DNA of 64,000 nucleotides from positions 682,001 to 746,000 of the forward strand of contig PZJY01000007.1 in assembly GCA_031472005.1 (NCBI GenBank), read 5' to 3'. Made by a program: the position numbers and the translations under genes. Shown in pieces: positions 10,171-20,196 of this stretch (its first letter is position 1; each line of letters begins with the position of its first letter). The notes below the pieces were generated by a model. The model was not told the origin of the DNA and did not search any database. It saw nothing but the letters and a program-made list of their open reading frames with translations. This stretch comes from Tetracladium setigerum (lineage: Eukaryota > Ascomycota > Leotiomycetes > Helotiales).

Positions 10171-12945
10171 TCATTGCTGAGTTGGTCCTCCGGGTGGGAC
10201 TCCACGCTTAGCATCAGTAGTCTTGCTGGCGGATGAAGAACCTCCATTGCCTCGTCCAAAGCCTCGAACTTGACCCCTGCCACCATCATCACTTCGGGTA
10301 ACGTTGTGACGACGACTACGGGAAGCGGGAGCATTTTGACTACTGCCAGCTTGAGGATTTGGTGTAGGGTTGTGCAAAACAAGCGACAAGCTCGACTTTC
10401 CAATGGGACCTAGACCTCGACGAGCCTCCGTGTTCAGACGCATGCTCGTGCCAAAATGATGAGAAACCTCAGTCATGTCAGATTGAGCGGTAGCGGTGAT
10501 CGCCTTCAATGGGCTGGGGGCTGGCTTTCCCTGGTTCGAAGGATGGTTTGGGTTGTAGGGAATTGTACCTGGTGGACCATCGAAACGGTATGGATGTTTA
10601 TGGTAGAAGGGATTGACGCTACCACCGAAAGAGAATGGGTTTTCTTGACTAGCAGCACTCGTGTCCAAGACGAAAGGGTTTTCGACTTGTGGTGGAAGAC
10701 CGGGCATAGGTGCTGTTTGAGAGCTACCTATTGATCCAAACTGGGTATTGCCTGGCTGTTGCGAAGCGTTCCATGAGCCACCTGGGCCACCACCTGCGGC
10801 TTGAGAGCCAAAGGTTGGAGGTTTGGCGCGAGATCCGAATGCACCTGGTGTTTGGGATTGGAAGTTTGGCACACCGGGGTTGAACATCATATTATTGCCT
10901 CCTTGCGCACCCTGACCAAAGGCGTAGTTGGAGGAACGGGAGGTTTGGTGTCCAGTACCAAAAGATCGGCCAGCTCCAGCAGAGTTCCATGCAGTAGCAT
11001 TTGGGTTGAATGATCCACCACCTCTGTTGTAAGATGCATTGGGGTTGTAGTTCAATCTACTCGAGTTGTTATGAGGTTGTGTTTGTCTAGGAGCCGAATA
11101 AGTAATGCCGAACTGAGGGAACGCGCTCCCTCGGGATGGTGTTGGAGTTGGCCAGCCGATGGGTTGACCAAGCTGGCCGATCAAACCACCAGATCGGGGC
11201 TTTTCTGCAGAGTTATAGCTAGGCGCAAATTGTTGTTGACGGTTTCCAACAACAAGGGCTTTGCTTTGTTGAGCGACTTGTCCATGTTGCGTGGTTTGGA
11301 TTGGATTGGCGTTTCCTGCAGCGGTGGTCTGGACTGGCTTCTTCGTACTTGATGGAGCACTCTTCTTGGCAGTGATGGCAACAACATCGTCATCTCCGTC
11401 TTTTGCGCCCTCCTTCTTAAGATAGAGCGCGTCGTCGCTGTCGTCGAAGCCAATGGCAGCCTCCTTTGGTCGTTGATAGAACATTTCATACCTGGACTTT
11501 CTCGAGGCGTTCTCGGCTTTAGTCCTCTCCATCTGTTCACCAACGTAATCATAATATGGAATCATTTGGATCTCGATACCTTTTCCTTTGACGTCCGTCT
11601 TCAGCTTGTTGATCAAATCCTCATGTTCTGGATCACCCTCACTGACCAACTTAAGGCTGTTCGAGGGTCCGAAGGGAGCGTCTGTGAGGTCATATTCGTC
11701 GGTTGGAAGGTCGGTGCGACCATGTTTCTGATAATCTCCCCAGGTTTTCCCTGGTTCGGTATTATTCATACCAGGTTGTGGGTTTTTCTTGGGCTCGGTG
11801 GTGGCATTCTCCGAAACAAAAACAGGCAAGGAGCCAAAGCCATTGGCGTTGATATCCTCCAATATCGCAGCCATTTCTTCTTGGTTGGGTGACTCATTAT
11901 TGTTCTCCAATATGAACTTTGCGATCAGTATTCCGAGCAGGATTTCTGATTTTGTTATTGGTGGCGAGGTTCTGTTATACTGACTTGGATGGATATCTTC
12001 GATATACTTTTCCATTTCGGCCTTGGTGAATCTCGTGCGGGTTCGTTCGGCTGCTTGCGATTCCGTTTTTGATGCAGCTTCGGAGGAATTGAACAGAACC
12101 ATCTGACCTCGAGGAGTGATGTTTCGTCGAACTGAGAGAGGCAGGACCTCAGATCGACGACTGAAGTAATGACCTCCCAAAGACAATCCGGCAATCTCAG
12201 GGCCATCACGACGAACCGTATAGATCTTGAACAGCGGAGGATCCGCATCTCCACCGGCAGACTTGAGCAACCAACTCTTGTGATGGTCCCAATATTGATG
12301 AATATCACCACCCTTGCAGTCCCACTTGACATACTTCGTCAACTTCCCATCAGCACTGCCATCAACAAGCTCACCAGTGACAGACGGCATATGAGCCATC
12401 GAGTCACGAGTGCAGACATTGAATGCCTTCATGAGCAACTTGACTCTCTTGTCCTCCTCTTTAGGGTTGACGTTGTAGTTGGCGTAGATCAGATCACCCA
12501 CAACATCAACTTCCAACTGGATCATCATGACCACAGCAGTCAGATCTGATTTCTCCGTGAGCGTACATTTGTGTTGTACGCGCGGTGCAGCGATGACCCC
12601 ATTGACGTCACAGATCTGCAGATCGATGGGGATGATAAGCTGAGTAGGAAGATTCGAACTCGTCATGCACATGGCGAGGTAGTTGGTTGCAGTCAAATAG
12701 ACCGATGTAGCAACTGGAGCAGACGATGAGGACGCCATGACTGGAAATTGCTGCGGCGTGGTTCCGAATGGTGTTATGCAATGGGCCCATTCGTTGATGG
12801 CCTCTGGTGCTAGCAATTGATGCGTATCGAGGATGGCCTTTGCTGGAAAGGGACCAAAGAAGGGAGTGGCCAAGGCCGAGAGTGAAGAGGGAGCCATTGC
12901 GAGTGAGTGGCTCCACCCTGATCTCGTATTCGGACAGGGCAACAT
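10171..12945 (-). CDS. Large protein of unknown function with Asn/Gly/Gln-rich C-terminal region
   Basis: This is a single uninterrupted frame of 924 codons. The first ATG at 12945 has a poor context (C at -3), while the next in-frame ATG at 12897 (MAPSSLSALATPF) has G at -3 and G at +4 and is the likelier start, giving 908 residues. Residues about 60-300 look globular (LTATNYLAMCMTSSNLPTQL, VDVVGDLIYANYNV, LSLGGHYFSRRSEVLPLSVR). The middle is acidic with lysine clusters. From about residue 560 the chain becomes a disordered low-complexity region rich in N, G, S, Q and FG dipeptides, with RGG-like elements near the end. That suggests an RNA- or condensate-associated or structural role, but this is inference. 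I do not recognise the family. Confidence 0.75.
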   Translation of the reverse strand: MLPCPNTRSGWSHSLAMAPSSLSALATPFFGPFPAKAILDTHQLLAPEAINEWAHCITPFGTTPQQFPVMASSSSAPVATSVYLTATNYLAMCMTSSNLPTQLIIPIDLQICDVNGVIAAPRVQHKCTLTEKSDLTAVVMMIQLEVDVVGDLIYANYNVNPKEEDKRVKLLMKAFNVCTRDSMAHMPSVTGELVDGSADGKLTKYVKWDCKGGDIHQYWDHHKSWLLKSAGGDADPPLFKIYTVRRDGPEIAGLSLGGHYFSRRSEVLPLSVRRNITPRGQMVLFNSSEAASKTESQAAERTRTRFTKAEMEKYIEDIHPSQYNRTSPPITKSEILLGILIAKFILENNNESPNQEEMAAILEDINANGFGSLPVFVSENATTEPKKNPQPGMNNTEPGKTWGDYQKHGRTDLPTDEYDLTDAPFGPSNSLKLVSEGDPEHEDLINKLKTDVKGKGIEIQMIPYYDYVGEQMERTKAENASRKSRYEMFYQRPKEAAIGFDDSDDALYLKKEGAKDGDDDVVAITAKKSAPSSTKKPVQTTAAGNANPIQTTQHGQVAQQSKALVVGNRQQQFAPSYNSAEKPRSGGLIGQLGQPIGWPTPTPSRGSAFPQFGITYSAPRQTQPHNNSSRLNYNPNASYNRGGGSFNPNATAWNSAGAGRSFGTGHQTSRSSNYAFGQGAQGGNNMMFNPGVPNFQSQTPGAFGSRAKPPTFGSQAAGGGPGGSWNASQQPGNTQFGSIGSSQTAPMPGLPPQVENPFVLDTSAASQENPFSFGGSVNPFYHKHPYRFDGPPGTIPYNPNHPSNQGKPAPSPLKAITATAQSDMTEVSHHFGTSMRLNTEARRGLGPIGKSSLSLVLHNPTPNPQAGSSQNAPASRSRRHNVTRSDDGGRGQVRGFGRGNGGSSSASKTTDAKRGVPPGGPTQQ

Positions 12946-13600
12946 GTGAATGGTCCGGCGGAATGCGGAGTTACTTTGTTGCGAAGATGGGAGAAAAGTG
13001 AGCGAAGGTGTGAATGTTTTCTGGTGTTTTTGTGGGTCGCATTTGTTTTGATTTTGGTCTTGGCGCTAGGCGCGTTGGAAAATAAGCGAGGGTTTTTTCC
13101 AGATCGTTGATGAACACAAAGGGATTTTGTCGCGCCCCTTTTTTCAGAAGGCATAACTGCTTTCATCATGTAGTTCATGTGTGAGGACTCAGATATTTGT
13201 AGGGAGATTCATCTCATTCGGAGTTTGCTGTGCAAGGTCACGAAGGTATTTTGGTCAAAATATGGCGATCATGCGATCCTGGCAACCATTTCTCAAAGGT
13301 TCAAAATTCTTCGAGGCAAGGAGATACGCTATGCTTCCTTGATCAATCATTTTCATTGCGAATCATTATACGTGTAGAAACAATCATCATCTGTAGTCCA
13401 ACTTCAGTGATGTTGTTTCTCCATCCTTGGCAAAGTAGTGGATTGTTCTTACTCGAATTTCTTCCTCAATGTTTCGCAGAGCAATCTTCATGTACCCTGC
13501 CCAAATTTCACAAAATCATCCAAGTTCAATCCAGAAGTAAATCATGAATACTCTTCTTATTACTATTGTCTACCGATCCCTGGTCGTGTCCTTCCAACAT
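12946..13600. other. Spacer between the unknown ORF and the dioxygenase
   Basis: No supported gene. It should contain the promoter of the 10.2-12.9 kb ORF and the 3' UTR of the dioxygenase. Short open frames here have no recognisable content. Confidence 0.4.
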
Positions 13601-15310
13601 TTACAAGCCAAATAATGCTTCACGACGAGACTTGGAAGCCGGGTTATAAAATGGCTTCTCTCCCAACGAGACAACTCTATTGCCTTGACGCGACCCTTCA
13701 TAGTCATTCGTAGCTGTATGGAACACCGAGCGGCTAGCCCCAGTAGTCAGCACATAAATCAAGTGTGTTTCCAAAGAGGAATGAGTAACTTACTTGTCCC
13801 AAATCGCAAGATCATTCTTATTCCACTTGAAGCGAACCTGCAAGTCATGATTCTCTGCAATCAATTTCAAAACTATTTTTTCTAAAATCAGCATTTCGTT
13901 CATCATTGCGACCCAGCCTATTTTCATTCTTTTTCAGAACTTACAGTAAGCTTTAATAACCTCGCTTTCAGTCTCCGTCACATTGTCGATCCATCCTGCG
14001 TGGACTTGGTGTCCAGCACCAAAAAGACTCTTCCATCCTGTCACGGGATTCGTGCGAACTACTGGACTACAAAACCTATTAGCCGACTTCTTCCGCGTAA
14101 TTCCTCCCCCAAAAAGAAAAAATCGAAGACTTACTGAGAAGCAGTAAAGTCAATTCCCTTGTTTTCTGGTGCGCCTCTATCCCCTTCAATCAGTTCAATC
14201 CCGTGTTCCGCGGCAACTTTGTTGAAAGCTGGCTAAAGAACGAACCCCAGTCAACATTATTCTACAAGAATGGAATTGCTTTTCTTCATAGTTGGGGGGA
14301 AGAAGGGGGCAAATACTTGGTAATGGGTAGCAGTTAAACCCTCAGCAAATCTTTGCCACACAGGAGAAAGGCGGTCGAAAGCTTCATACCCGAAGCCCAC
14401 AACGTGTCGCCACCGACATCCTCGGGAGTTTTGATAATTTTCAAAATGGCATAATCAGAGGGAATTCGCTCGAATGTGATACTTCAAGCAAAAAAATTTG
14501 TTAGCTTCTGATTCTGAATTGTGGTAAGGGCTTTGGAATGCATGATCATACTCAGCGTGCCAGCCTTCACTTGCGACTTTCTTCGCGCCGAAGAATCGTC
14601 CTTGGTAATATTTTCTATTTTGCTATTTGGTTGATGGTTGATTAGTTCATAATTTTTGAAATTGCTTCTTCCATTTGGAAAAGTCTGCGATCTTCGAGAG
14701 TGATTCTTACATCAGATGAAATGACGGAAATCTCATCATCAAGTTTTCCATTTTCGTCGACGGCGATTCCTCTTTTGCTGTTACTCAACGCATGACGATG
14801 AAGCTATATACGCACACAATCACACTGTCAGCACAGTCCATACCACGTCCCACTCACCTCTGCCTCACTTATCCCATCACCCATCCATCACAGACGAGAG
14901 AAGAAGAAAAAGAACAACACACCTTACTACTCTCCGGCTTCCCGTCAACTCCCCCAGCTTCTGCCCAAAACCTTCTGCTCATCAACCCCCAAATCCTGAT
15001 TCCTAAAAAACACAACCCCACGCTGCGAAACCAAGATGGCCAAATCCCTCACTTTGGCATCATCGCTCAAGATCTCGCTGAGCTGTAAATTTGGGAATTC
15101 CCGGCCGATTACAGAGGTTACGTCGAAGGAGTCGTAGGTGTCGAGCGTGCCGGAATATACGAGTGGGGTGGGGAAGGCGGAGCTTTGGGTGATGCCGTTT
15201 GTGGGGTGGGGTTTGAGTGAGGGTTTGATAATTGTAGGGCTGGATTTTGAGAGGGTTGGTGAGGTTGGTGGGGAGGAGGTGATGGGTTCTGTTGCTGAGG
15301 GTGGTGCCAT
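13601..15310 (-). CDS. TauD-like Fe(II)/2-oxoglutarate-dependent dioxygenase, three apparent frameshifts
   Basis: The start is at 15310 (MAPPSATEPITS) and the stop TAA at 13601-13603. Seven exons join with good GT..AG sites. Family features are clear: RNQDLGVDEQKVLG, the iron ligands in GWHADITFERIPSDYA, GGDTLWAS, VVRTNPVTGWKSLFGAG, and the distal histidine and arginine region SVFHTATNDYEG..RQGNRVV. Members hydroxylate sulfonates such as taurine or other small acids, with 2-oxoglutarate as co-substrate; the substrate here is unknown. Three single-base losses break the frame, each in a GGG that encodes the first two bases of a Gly codon: 14963-14965 (between VLG and QKLGELTG), 14941-14943 (between ELTG and KPESSK) and 14389-14391 (between WASG and YEAFDRL). 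All three would be repaired by GGGG. Conserved residues on both sides argue for sequence error over decay. Confidence 0.85.
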
Positions 15311-16545
15311 GGTTGGGGTTGAGTTTGTGGTTCTGTTGTTGTTGTTGTTGTTTGTGTTGCGAACTCGGCTGCGAATGAGATGTTGAAAAGACTTTAAATT
15401 TGAGGTGGACTGGCACTCTTATATGGATATCTATCTCGTTCAATAAACTTAACATATCCCACTTTCTAAAATACTCTCGGACTTTGCGGAAACAACGCTT
15501 TCTCCTATCACGATCAAATGTTGAAGTCCGATACACATATCGCGTCTTCTCGCAACCGTCTCACGCCACAATCAATCCATTCATTCTCCTTCAACAAAAT
15601 ATAATTAATGACTACTTCAATGAACACATATGCACTGTTAATTGCATCAAGATTCGTTATCTGAACCTGTGGTTGATAGAATGTATGTCAGCTGTGTTGT
15701 TTTTGGACGTCTCGCGTAAGATCGCTTTGTTATGGCAACATCTCGATTCGATGGTTGAGTGGGTTACCCCTCATTTTTAGAACGGACCCAAAGGATGTAA
15801 CGGGTAATTGATTAAGATGATTGTTGGGAGATCTTTAATTGGTCTGGAGGTGTTGCAGTTGAAGGTAGTGTGGGGTTGTGCGTTTGAAGTGTTTGGGTTT
15901 GGGATGGGGATCACAAGGTACTTCTGGAAGTTTGCGTGCATTAAGATAGACACAAGGATATATATCAGCAATTTTGCTATAGGCGTTCCAATCTAAGATC
16001 AACTGACATCAAACCATTAGTCGTTATATGCAATCGTAAAGCCGCGGTCCTTTCGCGTGCAGTCTTTCTAGAAGCAAAGTGCTCCTCAGTGCATGCAACA
16101 ATTTCTGTCTTGAATAATATGCAGCATCTCCATTGTGCAAGTTGTAACATTTTTTAGGGGTAGGCTTAGAATGCTTTCATTTACATGATTGCTTGTAAGT
16201 TTTATCTATTGGCTAAACTGTACAGTTGCTACTTACCTGGCTAGTGGTTCTGGTTGCGGTGTAGTACAGTACTGTGATCTTGGCGCTTCTTCAACATCCT
16301 TCGGTCAAGCCTTATTTATATACTCAAACTATCGAAGGTTTCTGATATGCTATATCCCACATCTCAAGAAGAAACCGTTACTCTAAATTAGGTCAATGTT
16401 CTTCATTCATTTCTCAAAATCCGCTTCTTTCACTTTAAAAATCACAGCTGAACCAATGCCCCAAAACTCCAATGCTATGTATTTGTATATCCCAACCCCA
16501 TTAACGCCTTCGCCAAACCAAATGCAAACATTCGCCCTCTCTCTT
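15311..16545. other. Spacer between dioxygenase and small membrane protein
   Basis: AT-rich and without a supported gene. It contains the promoter of the dioxygenase, reading to the left, and the 3' region of the membrane protein. Open frames of 60-126 codons here lack motifs or splice context. Confidence 0.4.
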
Positions 16546-17115
16546 TCACCGTCTCTCTAGATCCTGCCTCCTATGCTCATCTTCATCGTAGCCCGGCAGC
16601 GCCCCACCATTAAGTGACACAGAAGGAACCCCCTCTTCCGATCCGCCTCCGTATACGCCGGAGGAATATCATGTAACAAACCCTCCTCATCACCATCCCT
16701 CCTCCTCCTCTCCACAAACGTAACCTCCACCTTCTGACTCCCCGTCATCCCCATATGAACCCCCTCACGCGATCATCCAATCTCTGCCTTCTCTTCTTTT
16801 TCTCCCTCAATCTCTGCACTATCAGAGTAATTGCGATAATCGATACAACCACCGCAACACCGACGGCGAAGACGATTCCGGCTGTTGAGACTTTATTGTG
16901 ATTATTGCGGGCCACGCAGACGTCTTCTTGTTGGCTGTTCTTGAAGCATTTTTTGTCGGTTTGCAGGATATGATTGTGGCTATTGAAGGGGTGCAGTTTA
17001 GATTTCGACTGCGAGAGGGGAGGCATGTTGAGGTTGGTTGGAGAACTGTGTTGAAGCAGTCGGTTGATGCCGTTGATGTTGGGAGTATACTCTGGACGGC
17101 TGTGGATGTAGCCAT
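16546..17115 (-). CDS. Small single-span membrane protein, unknown function, three apparent frameshifts
   Basis: The start MATSTAVQSI at 17115 has a good context (A at -3, G at +4). The protein has an N-terminal Ser/Thr/Cys-containing outer part (CFNTVLQPTSTCL, KKCFKNSQQEDVCVARNN), then one hydrophobic helix (about AGIVFAVGVAVVVSIIAITL), a basic stop-transfer REKKKRRQR, and a cytosolic tail with PPAYTEAD and PGYDEDEH. This is the common layout of fungal one-span surface proteins with PY-like tails. The frame is broken at three C/G runs: 17017-17020, 16760-16764 and 16629-16633. Restoring one base in each gives a single frame ending at TGA 16546-16548; as printed, the last piece stops at 16557. 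No family is recognised. The first of the three breaks is the least certain. Confidence 0.6.
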
Positions 17116-18386
17116 TGTCTATTTATGGTGGGTTTTCTTCTTATCGGTTGCGTATACAAGGGGTATACTGCGAACAAAAGGGTAGTGACGAGATGTTGGA
17201 GTGGGAGCTTTGACTTTGTAATTATCGGGATGGAGGTTGGAGGAAGAGTTTCTGAAGTTTTTGAAATAAACAATATTTGTACACAATATAGAAAAGCCAA
17301 ATGACTGAAAAGGTATGGAGGGGGGAAAAAACTGGTTGGAAGTCAAGGAGGGTGTCAGCCTTTAATAAGTACTATCTGAGGCTCAATAATGCCCACCCTC
17401 CACCTAGCCTTCTGAGCTTATTTATTTCGAAGGATTCAGCTTCTCACCCACACCCCACCTGGGAGTTTTCTCATCCAATGTTCTCCCAGACTTTACATGA
17501 GATTTCGGGATAGCCTGGTGTCGTGAAATTGTGGAGAACTCGTTCTCGTGAATCCGGACTCCGTCCCCCGAGCAGAGATAGAACCCTACTTGTACTATAC
17601 AGCACGCAAAAGAGCAATAGAAAAATGCACATCCGACAGAGAACAACAAGAGAAAAGAAAGCTGAAATTCAAATTTAGAGACAGGAAGGCAGGGTAAGCC
17701 ATAAGCTTAATCTCCCCCCTGTAAATAGGGCCAGTCACTGGCACACTGCGGCGGTCACACCGTTCGGTCGGGAAATGCATCCAATCGTCAACTGCGATTT
17801 GTTGACATTGGAAGCGAAGTTGTCAGCCTGTCTGCAGGTTATCGGGGTCATCATGAAATCTTATCCTCCCTGGCACCCCTAATTTGGTTGGCAGGAAACT
17901 TCCTGTAGTTACTCTTCATAATTCATTAATAATTCTGGTGATGAGAAAAGTCCATGGAGTCAATCCTTCCACGTTTCAAGCCTATCGATAACCCGGGTAA
18001 TTTCAATCTCAGCGGCACAGTAGCAGCGCAATCGGTGTGCTAGAGTAGTCTAGGGGAACTCAAAAAGTAGCCTCGCAAGATGAAAGGCAATGCAAAAAGT
18101 CGTCAATCAGCCAATAAATGTGAGGATGTACTGGACTACAAATTTTGGAAAAACGTACTGCACTTCACCAAACTTCAATGATCGAGCCTCACTAGGAGGT
18201 GAGTCACGTGTCTCGAATGACGTACTCCTCGGTTTGGGATATGACGAAGATGTGAACCATTCACGTCCTACTAGCTAACTGCCTACTTCAACTCCTCTCA
18301 AAACACTTCTTTCATCCTCTTCATTCTATCAAATCCTACAACAACTTCAAACAAAACCGAAAAACATCTTAAAAACGCAACTCAAA
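17116..18386. other. Divergent spacer between membrane protein and inhibitor gene
   Basis: No supported gene. It serves as the upstream region of both flanking genes. CT- and A-rich tracts just before 18387 look like a fungal core promoter and 5' UTR. Confidence 0.4.
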
Positions 18387-18756
18387 ATGCCTCTCGTCGT
18401 CCCCGGAATCACTTCAAATGACCCTGCCTCCAAGACCGAGGAGTGGTCCAACAAGCTCGTGGGCAAGAAAATCGGTGATGGAGCATCTGATGCTGTGGTA
18501 AGCTCATCCCGTCTATTATGGAACGACCAAGTTCCACTTGAAGAATTATACTGATCTTTGGAAAGACATTCTCTAGAGCAGAGCTGCCAAAGGAAACTCG
18601 AGTTATCTCGCCAGGACAGATGGTAACCAAGGACTTCAATCCGGAGAGGTGAGCGTTATCAAAGATTAGTGAAGTATAGTGTTTCCTAACAAATATGATA
18701 GATTAAATGTCCACCTGAATGAAGATGGCACGGTTTCTCATGTTAATCACCAATAG
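18387..18756 (+). CDS. Small peptidase inhibitor I78 family-like protein
   Basis: There are three exons: 18387-18497, 18566-18648 and 18702-18756. The start is MPLVVPGITS. The C-terminal part carries the I78-like pattern: LPKETRVISPGQMVTKDF, then NPERLNVHLNEDGTV, ending SHVNHQ. I78 proteins are small cytosolic or secreted inhibitors of serine proteases; potato-inhibitor-like folds are an alternative description. No signal peptide is visible, so a cytosolic role is likely. The first intron must end at an AAAG acceptor (18562-18565) to keep the frame; an alternative AG at 18577 does not. The predicted length is 82 residues. Confidence 0.75.
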
Positions 18757-19086
18757 AGAGGTGGATTGTAGCATGCAGTAAAGCATAAACCAAATGAAAC
18801 GAATATGATGAACCCTTACCTGGCCCAATCCAGACATTTTATTCGCTCTTGAATTTCCTATTCACTTACACAACGCCATATCCTTCTTTAGTCGTTCTCG
18901 AATCTGCTCTCTGTTGAATTTATGATGCGAACCATGTGATATTCGCCCCTCCATATATACTGTACTTCTGGTCTATCATGGTCACCGTATCGCGGGGTAT
19001 CAATAGTTGTTTTCCCTTTTCAACCCACCATCATCAAGTGAAAACCCCACCACAAAACAACAATCCATCCCCCAACAACCACCAAA
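18757..19086. other. Short spacer between inhibitor and TMA20 genes
   Basis: This holds the 3' UTR of the I78-like gene and the promoter of TMA20. No further gene is supported. Confidence 0.45.
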
Positions 19087-19831
19087 ATGTTCAAGAAAGA
19101 GTATGTTCTCATCTGCCAACCAAAACCATATCTTCAAAGCTAATATACCTCCGCCACCAGCCTTTCCCCCGGCTCCAAGAGCAAAGTCAAATCCTCCGTC
19201 CAACGCGCCATCCGCACCCAACTTGTCGCAACATACCCTCTCCTCGCACCACATATTGACGAAGTAATCCCAAAGAAGGAACAATTAGATGCTATGAAGA
19301 TGTGCGAAACGAACCCCAACCCGCTTCCCAGCAACGCCTCACCTTCCTAATTTCAAGAACCAATTGCTAATTTCCTCTCTGTAGCCCAGACAGAGTAACA
19401 CTCTACCTCATCGGCTCCACCCCTCTCTTCTACCAACACATGACCGACGCCCTCCTCCCCATCTCAAACTCGTGCACCGCTTCCCAACCTGCTTCCCCTC
19501 GATTCGCATTGATCGTGGCGCAATCCGCTTCGTTCTGTCCGGCGCTACGCTCATGGCACCAGGTTTGACATCTGCTGGTGGTCGATTACCTACGGGTGAT
19601 TCAGATGATGAGGGAGAATATGGTGAGACTGGAGATGACGAGGAGTTCTATGGTGGTGCGGACTTTTTGAAGGGACAGCCGGTGGTGATTTGTGCGGAGG
19701 GGAAGCAGGAGGCTTGTGCGGTGGGTTTGTTGAGTATGGGGACTAAGGAGGTGAAGGAGAAGGGGAAGGGTCCGGTGGTTGAGGATGGGCATTATGTGGG
19801 TGATGGGCTGTGGAGGTTAAGTACGGACTAG
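19087..19831 (+). CDS. tma20: MCTS1/Tma20-like PUA-domain ribosome recycling/re-initiation factor, one apparent frameshift
   Basis: The first exon encodes only MFKK plus part of a codon (19087-19100), as in human MCTS1, which also starts MFKK. The next exons give VATYPLLAPHIDEVIPKKEQ, PDRVTLYLIGSTPLFYQH, then RIDRGAIRFVLSGATLMAPG, LTSAGGRLP and EDGHYVGDGLW, which is the family layout: N-terminal DUF1947-like part and C-terminal PUA domain. Tma20 acts with Tma22 (DENR) on post-termination 40S subunits. The frame breaks at 19457-19460 (CCCC), between DALLP and HLKLVHRFP; CCCCC restores it. An acidic loop of about 25 residues (GDSDDEGEYGETGDDEEFYG) is inserted in the PUA region, where human MCTS1 has no such segment. 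Confidence 0.88.
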
Positions 19832-20196
19832 GGGGTTGTTGTTGGAGAAGAAGTATATGAGTTACGAATAGAATTTTTATACATCGTCGTGGCGTGACGG
19901 CACGTAGCTGGAATTGAAGTGTATTCTACACAGATTAGTGAGGTTCAAACTCCTCGACTTTCTGCCCTTAGCTACTTTCATCTTGAGCTTTCGCCTTCGC
20001 CAGAACCTGATAGAGATGTGACACCGCCCACTTCTAGCTCTGAGTGCCTTGAGGCCAACATCTTTTTGAAACTCCCCTAATTCGAGATTTAACGCATACC
20101 ACAAGAGCAAAATTCAGAACCAAGCCATATTCATAACATCCATAACATCCATAAAAATCAGGATACAATAGCAACAATACCACTGCCAATCCTGTA
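19832..20196. other. Convergent spacer between TMA20 and the bZIP gene
   Basis: Two genes converge here and only 3' UTR-type sequence is seen. A short direct repeat of CATCCATAA lies near 20137-20158. Confidence 0.45.

Noticed and set aside
14389..14391. GGGTATGA in the dioxygenase gene as a splice donor
   Set aside because: The following bases encode YEAFDRL and further conserved family residues, so the stretch is coding and an intron is unlikely.
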